Shown: positions 1 through 11,599 of the stretch, piece after piece | Layout of the letters: the number at the start of each line of letters is the position of its first letter | How positions within the stretch are numbered: position 1 is the first letter of the stretch | DNA from: Calycina herbarum | Lineage: Eukaryota > Ascomycota > Leotiomycetes > Helotiales > Pezizellaceae | Length of the DNA: 64,000 nt | Assembly (NCBI GenBank): GCA_001414485.1 | Contig: LLEY01000072.1 | Location: 434,001-498,000 of the forward strand | Direction: 5' to 3' | Notes under the pieces: model-generated | What the model was told of the DNA's origin: nothing | Databases searched by the model: none | The model's input: the letters and a program-made list of their open reading frames with translations, nothing else | Made by a program: the position numbers and the translations under genes

Positions 1-429
1 ATCTGGTATATCGTGCTACTACTGGCTAAGCACGTGATTATATTTATCTAAAATATAAGTTCGATGCTAATAACCGATTTACTACTTATAACGAGATACT
101 AGCTTACCTCTATAATATTATAGTCAGTCTATACGTTTATAATAAGGCTTATAAGAAGTACTAAGAGCTACGAATAGCTCGAGAGACGTTCTACGAGTTT
201 CGAGCAAAGTTCTAGAAGCTAGTAGACAAGTCTAGGGCTTTAAAGTAAGATAGAATTAACAACCTTTTTAATAAGTTAACTATTAACCTTCGATAAGCTC
301 TTATAGTTATTAGACTTCAAGCTAAGAGAGACATAGACCTCTTTTACACTCTTACTAGTAGCGTCGACAACGACCTACGAGACATTATAGAAGAAAAGGC
401 TAGAAAGCGTATAAGTAAGTATCTACCTA

Positions 430-3400
430 CTACAGCTATAAATACAGCTACAGCTACACGTTCTCTAGAAATTCCTACTTATACAGCTAGTATTCACCCC
501 TCTACTAACATATGTTATAACTATAGAGAAGTCGGCTATTACATCAAGTCCTGCCTATAGCTAAGAGTCTATAAGAAGGTAGACTTAAGCGAGCTAGAGA
601 AAGAAGAAGAAGCTAGATCTGAGTTAGGAAACGAATATACCTAAGAGAAGACTCTACCTTAGGTAAATATAGAATTAATCTCTCTAAGATTAATCTATAG
701 TTATTAGTTAGTAGAAAAGCGTTTACTTTACCTAGTATAATAATAATTAATAGATATAGTATATAAACCACTGCTCTTAGTAACCTAGGAGTAAATATAT
801 TCTCTTTTATAAACGCCTAATTCGGCTACGACTTAGCGAAGTTCTATAACCTTAAAATAAAAAGACTTCCTATATCTATAAAGATTCGCAGATATAATAG
901 AGAGATTAGCAGAGAAGCTACTTACTACCTCCTCTCTAATTACGTATTAGATAGCTGTAAATTCTTTAATATACCCTTTATTCTACTAGACCTAGGATTA
1001 TACGACGTTATCTTTAGCTAAAAATTCTTTAAATACTTTTATATTAATATTAACATAACTTATCAAAAGTTACTCTAGCTAGAGGAACTTAAGCCTTACT
1101 TCTCTGCTTAGAAGCCTACCTCTCTCTTATACGAAGCTATTCGTTCTAAGAACCCTACGCTCTTTTACTAGAATTAGGCAGACGCTTATAACCTTGTAAT
1201 AGAAATAGACGAATTATAAAGATAGAATAGCCGATCTATTCTAGAACTCTATATAATAGAATATCCGGAATACGTATCTATAATCTGCGAAAGCAACTAC
1301 TAGTCTTCTATATAAGTATAATACTAGATTATGAAACAGGAACTCGAGGGATTACCTAAGAAAGTACTTACCCTAGTCTATCGACGAAAGCCTTTTCTAA
1401 AGTAAGAACCTTCTACGATAATTAATATCTCTACTATATCTGCGGTAGAAATATACTACTATTTACTTTAGGAAGATAGCGAGATGTTTACTACTAGCTT
1501 ATACGAGATTAACAGCATTATAGCTAGACGAGAAGAGGATTGTATAGTAATACTAGAGGTTCTAGAAAGGTACGTAGATTTTATAGACGTATTCTTAAAG
1601 AAAGCTTTAGATACTCTACTATCTTACTAATATTATAACTATAAAATATAGCTAGAAGGAACAGATACTCTTAGATATTCTCTACTATATAAGATGTTAA
1701 CTAAAGAGCTACTTACTATAAAGGAATATATCTTAGATAACCTTTATAAGGGATTTATAGAGTATAGCTAGTCCTCTTTTACTACTCTAGTACTGTTTAT
1801 TAAGAAGGTAGACGGAAGATTACGCTTTTATATCGACTTCTGAAAGCTTAATAACCTTACTTAAAAAGACCGTTACCTACTTCCTCTTATTAATAAAACG
1901 CTAGCTTATATTAGCTAAGCTTGTATCTTTATAAAACTCGATATCTATTAAGCTTTCTATTATATATAAATAGATTCTAATTCTAAAAAACTAACTACTT
2001 TCTATATATATTATAGAACGTATAAGTATAAGGTTCTACTCTTTAGACTTATAAATAGACTATCTACGTACTAGTAGTATATAAACGACGTACTTTTTAA
2101 CTATTTAGACGATTTCTACTCTACTTACTTAGACGACATCCTTATCTATTCTTCGAATATATTAGAGTACGAGGAATATATACGAAAAGTCCTCTAGTAA
2201 CTATAAGATACTAGCTTATAAGTAGATATTAAGAAATACGAATTTAACGTTAAGAAGACAAAATACCTTAGCTTTATTATTAGGACTAATAGTATTAAAG
2301 TAGATCTAGAAAAAGTTATAGTAGTCTAGAATTAGTAAGTACTAGATATAGTAAAAGGCGTCTAAAGCTTCTTAGGCTTTTGTAACTTCTACTAGAGGTT
2401 TATATAGAATTATAGAATTATTATAAAACCACTTATATGTCTTATAAAGGACAACGTACTCTTTAACTTCGACAAAAGCTACTAGGACGCTTTTAAGAAG
2501 CTGAAAGAATGTCTTATAATAGTACTAGTCCTTCGCTACTACTCTCTAGAGCTTCTTATAATAATCGAGATAGACGCCTTAGACGAGATAATCGCTGAGA
2601 TACTATAACAATAGTAAGTAGACGGCGAATAGTACCTAGTAGCTTACTTTAGTAAGGTTATATCCTTAGCTAAGTGTAATTATGAGATTTATAATAAAGA
2701 GATACTTGTAATTATACGCTTACTTACGGAATAGAGACCGGAATTATAAAGTATATACGAGAAAGTTCGTATTTATACTAACTATAAAGTACTCGAGTAC
2801 TTTATAACGATAAAGCAGCTTACTACACGTTAAGCTAGATAGGTTGAAGCTTTAGCTGAATACTACTTTATAGTAATATACTGTTCTAGAAAAGAGAATA
2901 GAAAGGCGGACACTTTAATACGAAAAACAGACGAGTTATAGACTTAGAAGGAGCTAAAAGAATAATACCAGACCTGTACGCTCTTGACGAAAGAACAAGT
3001 CGATATAGAAACACTTAAAAACCTCAGGGTCGAAATAAGCTCTATTACACTGGCTCTAGTCGACGACGACCACTTCTAGAAGTCTCTTACGCTCTCTAAA
3101 CGAATCCGTAAAGCAAATAAGGATACTAAGACACTTTAAGCTTTACGATTATAGGCTGAGAACGACGAAGACTCTCCGTACGTCTTAGAGGAAGACCTAC
3201 TACTTTATCGAGGCTGCTTAATAGTACTAGATATCGATACTTTATAAACAGACCTAATCTATAAAGTATACGACTAAGTACTACTAGCCTACCCTAGACG
3301 AGACAAGACCTACTAGATCCTTCGCTTAAGATATATCTAGCGAAATATAAAGTCTAATATTACGTAATATATACGTAACTGTTATAAATGTCGAAGAGCG

Positions 3401-4560
3401 AATATACTAAGAGATAAGACCCCTAGTTATCTATACCCACTTCTAGTCCTATTACGTATATAGTAATACGTAGCAATAGACTTTAAATCCTTCCTAGCTA
3501 ATAAGCATAGCTTTAATAACGTATTCGTAGTTATCGACTGATTATCTAAACAATCTATCTCTATCCTATACTAAAAGGAAGTAACAGCTAAGCAGATAGC
3601 TAGGCTATACTTATAGTACGTATTATAATATTATAGAATCCTAGAGAGTATTATCTCTAACAGAGGCCCTTAGTTTATCTCTGCTTTCTAGTAAGAATTT
3701 ATACGAATCCTCGGCGTCTAGCTTCGACTTTCGACTGTAAATCACGCTTAGACAGACAGACAAACCGAAATTATAAACCAGTACCTAGATCAGCGCTTAC
3801 AGCCGTACGTAAATTACTACTAGAATAATTAGTCAGAGCTACTTCTAATAATAGACCACGCTTAGCTTATACTACCTTATAGTACTATTAGAATATCCCC
3901 GTTCGAATTACAAAAGGGCTACTTACTAAGAACGTCTTTTAACTAGTATATACCTAAACCCTCGACTATATAAGAGAGGCTATTATAAGAAGAAGCTACA
4001 ACAGTTACAAAGACTCTTTAAGAAGTACTAGACGTCGGCTAAGCAAATATAGTAAAAGCTTAAGAAAAGAAAGAATAAGACGTGAATAGACATAGATAAG
4101 AAGTAGACTTTAGAGTCGGCGATATAGTTTTTATTACTATAAAAGACTAGAATATATAAAGACCTAGCCAGAAGTTAGACCACTAGATAGCTAAACCTTT
4201 TAAGATTCTTAAGGAAGTTAGCTCTGCTTTTAGACTCTAGTTACTATCCTCTATTAGAGTCTATCCTGTCTTCGTACTAGAGAAGTTATATAAAGCTTTA
4301 GACGATCCTCTGCCTAGATAAGTAAGTATGCTACCTCTACCGATTATCGTCGACAAAGAAGAAGAATAGAAGGTTAAGGAAGTACTTATAAGTAAGACGC
4401 GATAGAAGTCTCTTTACTACTGATTAAAGTAGAAGGGCTATAACGAGGACCTTAACTAGTACCTAGCTCGCTACGTAGCCTACTCGCTACATATGTTAAA
4501 GGAATTCTATTTAGCGAATCCAACAGCTGACGGGCCTCTAAAGGCTCTTCCTTTGTAGCT
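430..4560 (+). pseudogene. Gag-Pol pseudogene of the chromodomain Gypsy element
   Basis: The frame can be followed despite many nonsense codons. A CCHC knuckle lies at 513-554, with the second Cys and the His both changed to Tyr (TGY/CAY to TAY). The RT active site YLDD is at 2126-2137, followed by ILIYS. RNase H follows to about 2960. The integrase zinc finger has C-X2-C near 3370-3390; the core has NRGPQF near 3655-3675, where the family has DRGPQF (catalytic Asp to Asn), and the TEIINQYLDQRL block at about 3755-3790. The chromodomain is recognisable at about 4395-4530 from a KGYNED motif with flanking aromatic positions. It would have encoded the polyprotein that copies and integrates the element, with the chromodomain directing integration to heterochromatin in known chromoviruses. 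It cannot be translated now. Confidence 0.88.
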
Positions 4561-4659
4561 AGAGGCGTACGAGGCAGGAAGAGACAATTACAGCGAATTA
4601 GAGAGTAACAACTCTATAGCTACGGAAGACAAAGCGGCTTAGTTAGAGAGAGCCTGGTT

Positions 4660-4670
4660 AAAGAAGAGGG
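4660..4670 (+). other. Polypurine tract of the Gypsy element
   Basis: An 11-base all-purine run, AAAGAAGAGGG, lies three bases before the 3' LTR. This is the expected place for the plus-strand primer of an LTR retrotransposon. Confidence 0.65.
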
Positions 4671-4673
4671 TAG

Positions 4674-4856
4674 TGTAACAGTCCCAGTTATATACGACTG
4701 GATTACGTGCCGAGGTTCTACCGAAGTCTCGCTTAGTATATATAAATAGAGACAGAGCGTACTAACTCTCCTCTTCTCTCTTTAGTTTAGTTTTCTTCGA
4801 ATATAGATACTATTCTATAAGTATCTCTTTTAGTATATTTATAGAGGGCTGTTACA
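4674..4856 (+). repeat. 3' LTR (183 bp) of the chromodomain Gypsy element
   Basis: The LTR begins TGTAACAG and ends CTGTTACA, a perfect 8-base terminal inversion, and follows directly after a polypurine tract and the end of the chromodomain. It contains a TATATAAATAG box near 4737-4750 that could be the promoter. It is less mutated than the coding part: several TG/CA dinucleotides survive. The partner LTR is not in the window, so the target duplication cannot be checked. Confidence 0.85.
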
Positions 4857-4869
4857 GTAGTAGTACTTA

Positions 4870-6718
4870 GTACGTATCTAATCTAACGTACGGTTGTTTC
4901 TTATACTACTTCTAGAAACTATAATTCTTCTATAAATAGGAAATAACATTCTTCTAGTTCCGACTCTACTTATTTAGCTATGTTGAATTCCCGTCGTTCC
5001 TAGAAGAGTATATTAAATAGTTTAGATAAACTATACTTTTTAAATATTATTCTATTATTTTTAATTAACGTAACTATAATATAATAAGCGAATTCCTCTA
5101 GTACGTACTTTTTAGATACTATCTTAAGAAAAGCTATCTTAATCCGTTCTTAGAATCCGTTTAGGACCTGCTACGACTATAAGCTAGTCTTCTTTTAAAC
5201 GTTATAGACTCTTTAAATATCTCCTACTTTAAAATAACTAGGTCTTTTAACTTATTATTAACTATGCTCGAGTTCTTTTCCTTTAATAGTTTCTCTACTA
5301 GTAATTAGACTAACTAAAGTTATTATTTTATAATCTTCTCTCTTAATAGTATATATTATTAGAAGGGTTAGGTTAATTCCTTATATTATATAAGAGCTCT
5401 AGAAGTCCGGCTTCTAGTTATCTATATATACCTAGCGATTTCCTTACTTAAATATTCTAGTAAACGCCTAGGTTTCTTCTATACTAGGACCTATATCTTA
5501 AACTTCTTCTTTTAAACTAGATAATAAGTCTAATAACTTTAAAGAACTAGTTAAGAGTAGTAATTTATATTCCTCTTAAATAGGCGACGTATTTCCTACT
5601 TTAGACTATAAAAATACAACGTCTAACACTATGTTTAAGATATCTATTATATTATAGTATTCTTTAAAAAGTAGATTTCTATTATTATTAGTATCTTAAA
5701 TACCTCTTTCCTTATTATCTTCGACTTATGTTCTATATCTCCTAGCTTTAAGTTCTAAATCTATAAGTTTAATTTTATTAAGTAAAGCTACTTCTCTTTA
5801 GACTATAGTATTAACTTGTTTTTTCTCTTTTAAGTCTTTTTTCTTAGTATACTTGTTTACTCTATAGCTAGATAGACTATATAAGTAATATAAATTTTAC
5901 TTACGTTAGCGATTTCTTTCTTTCTAGGATAGTTCTCTCTTCTAAGAGTTTTCTCTCTTAGATTCCTTCTATAGAACTTATGATTTCTAAGTAGTATTAA
6001 TTTCTATAGAATCTTTATAATCTTTTTATCTACTCTTCTTATATTAATAACTATAACTTCCTTTCTTCTTTAGATTCCTTTTATAGATATAGTTATTAAT
6101 TTTAATTACGTTATTTATTAATTTATTTAACGTATTTAGAAAATCTTCTTAGACGAGTTTATTCTTAACGTTATTCTTAAGTCTATAATAGAATTATTTA
6201 TATAATACTTTATTATTCTATCTTATTTATATAGAGTATTATTAAAATTATAAGGTATATTTAGTAGCTAAACCCTTTTATTTAAGTGTATATAAAGCTC
6301 TAACTATCTTTTTCTTTATATTAATATCTTTAAAAGCTTAGTTAATTCTATTCTTAAATTCTTAAATATTCTTAAACAAGTCTCTTATCTTCTTAGACAT
6401 CTAAAGAGAGACTTTTCCCTTAGTTGTTTTATTTATCTAGTAGTTCTCTAGATATAGTTCTAACTAGTTATAAGCTACCTCTTTAAGATAAGTAGACAAC
6501 TATATAACCTAGTCGGTTTTATTTTTAAACTAAGTATAATAAAAGTTTAAGTAGAGAGAAGCTTTTATTAAAAACTTAGCTAGTTTCTTAGGCAAGCTAT
6601 TAAACAGCTTTAGAATTAGAAGTTTCACTTCCTTATAAAGAGTAGTAACTAGTATAACTAGAGAGGCTGTAGCTAGCTTTAGTAGAGTGATTTTCAGAGT
6701 AGAAGAGGTTACCGACAT
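4870..6718 (-). pseudogene. gag/5' pol pseudogene of family A Gypsy
   Basis: The first 62 codons after ATG 6718 are still open (MSVTSSTLKI at the start), then nonsense codons accumulate. A degenerate zinc-knuckle region lies near 5850-5930, by alignment with the better-kept copy at about 45590-45640. Codons are AT-shifted throughout. It would have encoded the nucleocapsid protein and is not functional. Confidence 0.7.
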
Positions 6719-6752
6719 AGTAGCGATCTTACTTCTAAGTAGGTACTTAAAG

Positions 6753-7198
6753 TGTAATAAAACTTAAATAAACTAAATAAAGATAACTAAGTCTCGAAGG
6801 TTAGTATATAGATAAGAAGTATAAATATACTAAGTTATTTACTTAGAAGTAAACTCGTTACTTATATTAAAGATATTAAATAAGATAATAAGATTAATAA
6901 CTAAAGTTAAGTACGAAGCTTCTATCTAATAGCAGACGTGCTAGTATATATAGAACCTCTCGTACTACCTGGATCCCTATATAAGCCTAGATCCCTAGAT
7001 CTCTCTAGATCCTCTAAAGGATCTAAGAGGATCTATTATATAACTACCAACGGTTAACTAATAGTAAGATCCTAGAATATCTAAATACCTTCGTATTACT
7101 GATTCCCTCTTATATCACCTTCTATTTCCTAGATATCGTGTCTTATCCTATTAGAGCGCCGTCTAAACTACTTACTATATATAACGTAATTCGTAACA
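6753..7198 (-). repeat. LTR of family A (446 bp), best reference copy
   Basis: On - it runs from TGTTACGAATTACG to GTTTTATTACA, so the TG...CA ends are intact here; in other copies they have become TA...TA. It contains a purine/pyrimidine palindromic stretch around AGATCC/GGATCT (6980-7045). The same sequence recurs at 18313, 24501, 26802, 28658, 35404, 36386 and 46438, split at 36220/46867, and reversed at 17297 and 47739. Confidence 0.85.
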
Positions 7199-8360
7199 CT
7201 ACTTCTAAAGAAGCCAGGTACCGATATACACGTACTCTATAGTCTAGACCTACCTATATAGTATATATACTCGAGGACGTTTAGTTAGCCGATTAACTAA
7301 CTAAGTAAAGCCTTTAAGTTAGTAAGCTAGGTAGTGTTAATTATATAGCCGTGCTATAAGACAGTAGAACAGACTGCAACCCTTCCTACAAGAGATATCA
7401 TAGCCTATAAAGGCCGAGGAGGGAGGGCGGGCAGGGCAGGGAACGGCAGAGAAGCTGTATAAGCTATAGCAGTAGTAGCAGCGCGGGCGGTAGTAGCGGC
7501 GGCGGCGGCGGTTAATATATTCTCTATTCTATAGTCTGTAGTAGTTAGTTTACAGCCTATAAGGTTTTTTTATATAGGTAGGGGTTTAAAAAGAGAGGCT
7601 TACGTTCTGTTATTACTGCTGTTGTTGTTGTTGAAAGAGAAGGCTAGAAAACTTAGACATAAATATCTACTATACTGTTTACCTTCAACTTTAATATTAA
7701 ACGGAAGTGTTACGTGACTATAAACGGACGTATAACGGGCATCTTATTTAACTTTTTCACTCTTTACAACCCGTAACATATCATAGCTACGCTTTTACTC
7801 CTGTGGAATTTACTCCCACGGCCCCTAGTTGGCTACTGTGTCTCTGGGTGTTTACATGACTCAGATCACGTGCCTTGGTCAGGTTGATCTCCTTCCCCAC
7901 AATTTGAGTGAGCCGCCAAGCCTAGAAGAAGACTGCCGCTCTGCTGCAAGAAACGACTTGTTCAATGTCTGTCTTATCGCCAGGACGTGAATGCCGAGAG
8001 GGACCAAATGAGATTTTCTATGGAAGTTAAAGTTCTTAATTATTTGTAGCGTCGCGGTTCAACTGAAGAGATACTAACAGAGCTTTGACCTTCTGTTGCT
8101 ATGTTAACTATCGCCTTACTGGTTACGCTGCACCTGTTATCTATCAACAAAGTATTTTGTTATCATCACGACGTACTTTGAAACCCACATTTGCATTCTC
8201 CCAGCCTTAGCAGCAGCAGCATTCAAGTATATTTTACCTGGTGCCTATCCAACATCCATCTGCACTTATCTACTACACAATCGGCATCAGTACTCACTCC
8301 CTCGCTAGCTATTACACGATTCGCCCGTTCCGCCCCACAAAGGCGCAGGTTCAACGACCT
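7199..8360. other. Transition from RIP-degraded to normal sequence; no gene recognised
   Basis: AT-rich, CpA-poor sequence continues to about 7700 and then gives way to normal composition by about 7750-7800. I see no coding region I can support. The last 170 bases before ATG 8368 are open in the frame of the HNH gene but hold no ATG in that frame, so they may be 5' leader or an upstream exon end. Confidence 0.5.
7410..7515. repeat. G-rich low-complexity tract with (GGC)n
   Basis: A GGGAGGGCGGGCAGGGCAGGG run is followed by AGTAGCAGC-type triplets and a (GGC)5 run near 7495-7512, an island of high GC inside AT-rich DNA. It could form G-quadruplex-like structure. No coding frame is evident. Confidence 0.6.
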
Positions 8361-8367
8361 CCACTTC

Positions 8368-9893
8368 ATGCCTCTTCCCCTCCATCTTCGCCCATCTGCG
8401 ACTATTGTGCCGAGTTCGCTCCCTCCCCAATTCGAATTCCTTCAGAAACCGCTCGTTCCACAGCGCAAATATCGAATCAATTTCCGTCATCCTGCCTACA
8501 CATCTGACGATAACATCCTTTTCACTCTCCATGCCTGGGACCATGAAGACGGCGGAATACATCATGGCCTAGCGCATAATGCATGTGCAATTATCGCCGA
8601 CAATCGATTCGATGGATACTTGAGCAGAACCTGCAACCCTGAGCACGAGGATGGCAAGCACATTGAGGAAGATTGGGACGATGTCTTGCCTGCTTCGGAT
8701 GCAGACTACTATTTCTATGTTCCATACCTAGCCGGTGGGTGGTGCTTTCTGTCTACCGTTTTACAAATTATGGCTAATGTTTAAATTCCTCTCTAGACTC
8801 TGCGTCCGACTCTACAACGGCAACCCTGCCTCCTGCTCCCTCTCCCCCTCGACCTCCATACCGATGGCCTGTTGTGCCAACTTTTCAAGACTGGAGGTTT
8901 CCGAGGGCCTTGCCAGCAGTCTGGTCCCGATGCGCGGAGACGCAACCTACAAGCAATACCACCACCCCTCAGTCTACATTAGGCCCTGCCATACGACAGC
9001 GTGACATTACATGCCGCGTCACCGCATTCCACAGTGGTACTGAAGCGGCACATTTGATTCCAGAACACGAGAGCCAGTGGTTCAATTCGAATTCTATGGC
9101 GGAATACAACAGTGACCTATCGCTGGATCCGAATAACCTTTTGCGAGATTTAGGGAATGCGGTGCTCTTGCGGTCTGATATCCATACAGCTTTTGACAAC
9201 CGCAAATTTGTCTTCTTCCCAAAGGACCGGGAAAGCTTAGTTCTACATATGTTAGAACCAGCTCGGGATATTGGCGTATTGTACCACAATACTCGTCTGA
9301 GTATGCCTTTCTGTTCCTTGGAATTTCTGTTTGCACGATTTGCTTGGTCGATCTTTCCTTCCTTGTCTGGTTTCTTAAGTAGACCGGCGAGGAGTCGACT
9401 GGTCGTTCGATCGGACCCAAGAACTGGCCAGCGTTTACAGGAAGAAGTCTCGAATTCCATCCTGCTTGGGAGGAAGGCAGCAGCTTCCCGCAGTAACAGC
9501 CCAACTAAACGAACCAAATCGATAGCAGATCTGGATGAAGATGCCGAATTCATCTCTAAGCGTCAAAGGACTGACAAATTCAGAATGAGTGCTCAATCTT
9601 CCTTTGATTCGCTACTGCCAACTTTAGAAAATGATAGTAATAAGCATGGAGAGCAGCCACCAACTCCGGAAGATGATTGCGAAGTTGTATATAGAGAGAG
9701 AGAGCGGTCACCGAGCGAGTCTACTTGTCGAAATCCTTATCTTAATCAGCTCCAGCGAAATGCACTCATACAACAGAGACCGGTGGGGTATGATCCACGA
9801 ATGCCACCATATGAGAAACATCGACCGGCAAGGGAAGAGCTGGAATTGATAGGTGTAGAGATACGTGAGGATTCTGGAGATGACGGCTTCTAA
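8368..9893 (+). CDS. HNH-endonuclease domain protein, two exons
   Basis: Exons 8368-8734 and 8797-9893; the intron 8735-8796 (62 nt) has donor GTGGGT, branch GCTAATG and acceptor CTCTAG and keeps frame, giving 487 aa. The N-terminal part carries the conserved fungal block around NFRHPAY and HACAIIADNRFDGYLS (here HNACAIIADNRFDGYLS). The second exon has a Pro-rich linker, FQDWRFP, and then an HNH_2-type core: EAAHLIP, then NLLRDLGNAVLLRSDIHTAF, then KFVFFP. The paired His/Asn/Asp positions of the beta-beta-alpha metal site are present. The tail of about 150 aa is low-complexity, polar and has Lys/Arg-rich patches (KRTKS, SKRQRT) that could be nuclear signals. Family members are abundant in fungi; their role is mostly unknown. 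ATG 8368 is the only in-frame ATG ahead of the conserved block. The gene shows no RIP damage despite transposons on both sides. Confidence 0.82.
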
Positions 9894-11590
9894 GTGGTTA
9901 TTTATGACTAGTCTGTCTAATAGTATCTTTAATGTTACAGTATACCTAAAGCTAGAATTGTTGTTTGAAACCTTTCAAGATAGAATACATTTGGGAAGAA
10001 CGAGGCAGGTTAATAGAATAAATTTGCTATATTCCTGGGACTTGCACTCCCTTCGTTATTCTTCAATTGCTGTGGATGTCCTTACAACACTTGTTTCCAA
10101 ATACCCCTTGTAAAAGTACCCCCTGCCTCAAAAACATCCATGAATATCACATCCTCCTCGATCATCTCAATATGGGCAACTATATAATAGCAGACCAACT
10201 TTCTTAACCATCAATTCTATTCCAAGTCAGGAGTATTATCGTTGCAGTATTTCTTAATGTTCTGCGTTGCAAGAAGACAAATCTTTTGGTGGGGTAGCAC
10301 GTGCGCAAGGAATGTTTATCTAGTAAGCCTCGGCCACAATCACGAGAAAGAATTAAGAACGTTTCTGTGGTGTACAGATCATGGCCGTAAGATGAAACAT
10401 CTAGCCCTTCATTTTTAAATTACAGGGATGCTTAGTCCTTGCGCAATCAGGTTACGGTTCGCCAGCGAAATTCCGACTTTATCAAATATCCCGCACCTCG
10501 GGCAACCCCTCCAGAACCGAAAAAATCTACCCGCCCACGATCTTGGATACAAGATAATCAAAATACAGCGCCCCGCGCGATCTGATCGACGCGGCAGAGG
10601 CCGAGATCTCGATGGAAAACCTACGCAAGCACATCTTTGGATTTGAGAGGTTAGGCTGCGGTGAGAATAATAGTAGGTGATGAGTTCGACGTGAGTGCTT
10701 CCTTTCCCTGCGGAAGCTATGAGACTGATCAAATAGTTTGGGGACGATGAATTCCTCAAGACCCGACCTTATGAGCGATGTCGTCGTTTGGATGCACAAC
10801 CCCCAAGTAAAGCGTTTGAAAGCAAGTTGTGGTCGAGTGTTTAAATACAGGGCAGTGGAAGAAGAAGTGCTCCCAAATCTAGGTGATCAATCTTTCATCC
10901 GGATCCGTAAGACAGTTCCATAAATTTTCTCTGCGTAAATCGCTACACACCGAGAGGAGACCATTCCGTCTGTCTGAATTCATCCTTTTGCCACAGCCAG
11001 ATTCATTTCTGAAAACACAGTAACACGAAAGGAATGCATAACCTCGTCCTATATAGCCCTTAAAGCGAATCAACATAACTCAGCCTACAATGCTTATCTA
11101 TAAACCACTAATCAAGCGTTCCTAACCAAGGTATATTCATCCAAGCTTGATAGCATGTGTCAATTGTTTTCAGGACATTGACGTTCAAGGCCAAAATCTC
11201 GCCATAAGTCTCTCCATTTTCAAACGCTACTTGCATCTGGTTCCCGATAACTTTCATAGGTTGCGAAGTCCAATCTATACGATATTGCCCAATACAGCTT
11301 TGATGGCTATTTCGATAGCGAAGAAGGAGTCTAATAATAGGATGATACTGCTTACGCCTATTATAACATAGTATGATTTCGATAACGTTCGCCAAGGAAC
11401 AAGTCGAGTAGTACCAGAGCATTGAATTAGGAGGATTGGATAGAGGAGTTAGTACTTAGGGATAATCCAGTGTCGGCCGAGTTAGCTGAGCTTGTTCAAA
11501 CCCTATTAATGATATTTAGGAGAAGTCTAAAGAAGCCTAGTGATTAAAGAATATTTGAGACGTGGATTCTAGTAGGGTATATATACGTCG
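9894..11590. other. No gene recognised; composition drifts from normal to RIP-like
   Basis: Several short open frames exist (10428-10646 +, 10415-10759 -, 11108-11422 -), but none has homology I recognise or a convincing start and splice structure. A stretch at about 10565-10675 (+) reads YSAPRDLIDAAEAEISMENL before a possible GTGAGA donor, which could be an exon of a lost gene. From about 11450 nonsense-rich AT-shifted sequence begins. Confidence 0.4.
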
Positions 11591-11599
11591 AATTCTAAA

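Larger units (their letters stand above)
1..4856 (+). mobile_element. Ty3/Gypsy chromodomain retrotransposon, 5' end outside window, RIP-degraded
   Basis: This is a chromovirus-type LTR retrotransposon read on +, entering the window inside gag and ending at its 3' LTR. In order I can read a gag zinc knuckle, a retropepsin-like stretch, reverse transcriptase, RNase H, integrase and a C-terminal chromodomain, which is the Gypsy order (integrase after RT). All are full of TAG/TAA codons where Gln or Trp is expected and of Asp-to-Asn changes, as RIP produces, so the copy is dead. The sequence is AT-rich with very few CpA/TpG. The 5' LTR should lie upstream of the window. The right junction abuts an unrelated, truncated element on - (4857 onward), so this copy probably inserted into that one. 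Confidence 0.9.
4857..7198 (-). mobile_element. Truncated Gypsy element, LTR family A: 5' LTR, gag and start of pol
   Basis: The element reads on -: the 5' LTR is at the right (6753-7198), gag runs leftward from an ATG at 6718, and the sequence is cut at 4857 by the chromodomain Gypsy LTR. The internal part is homologous to the corresponding parts of the two complete family A elements in this window (for example 5040-5700 against about 26400-27500 and 45100-45600). The remainder may resume beyond the left edge of the window on the other side of the inserted element. Confidence 0.8.

Noticed and set aside
8969..9553. Long antisense frames under the HNH gene (also 8305-8565 and 9094-9504)
   Set aside because: The + strand has conserved HNH motifs, splice signals and a matching intron; the antisense frames are by-products.
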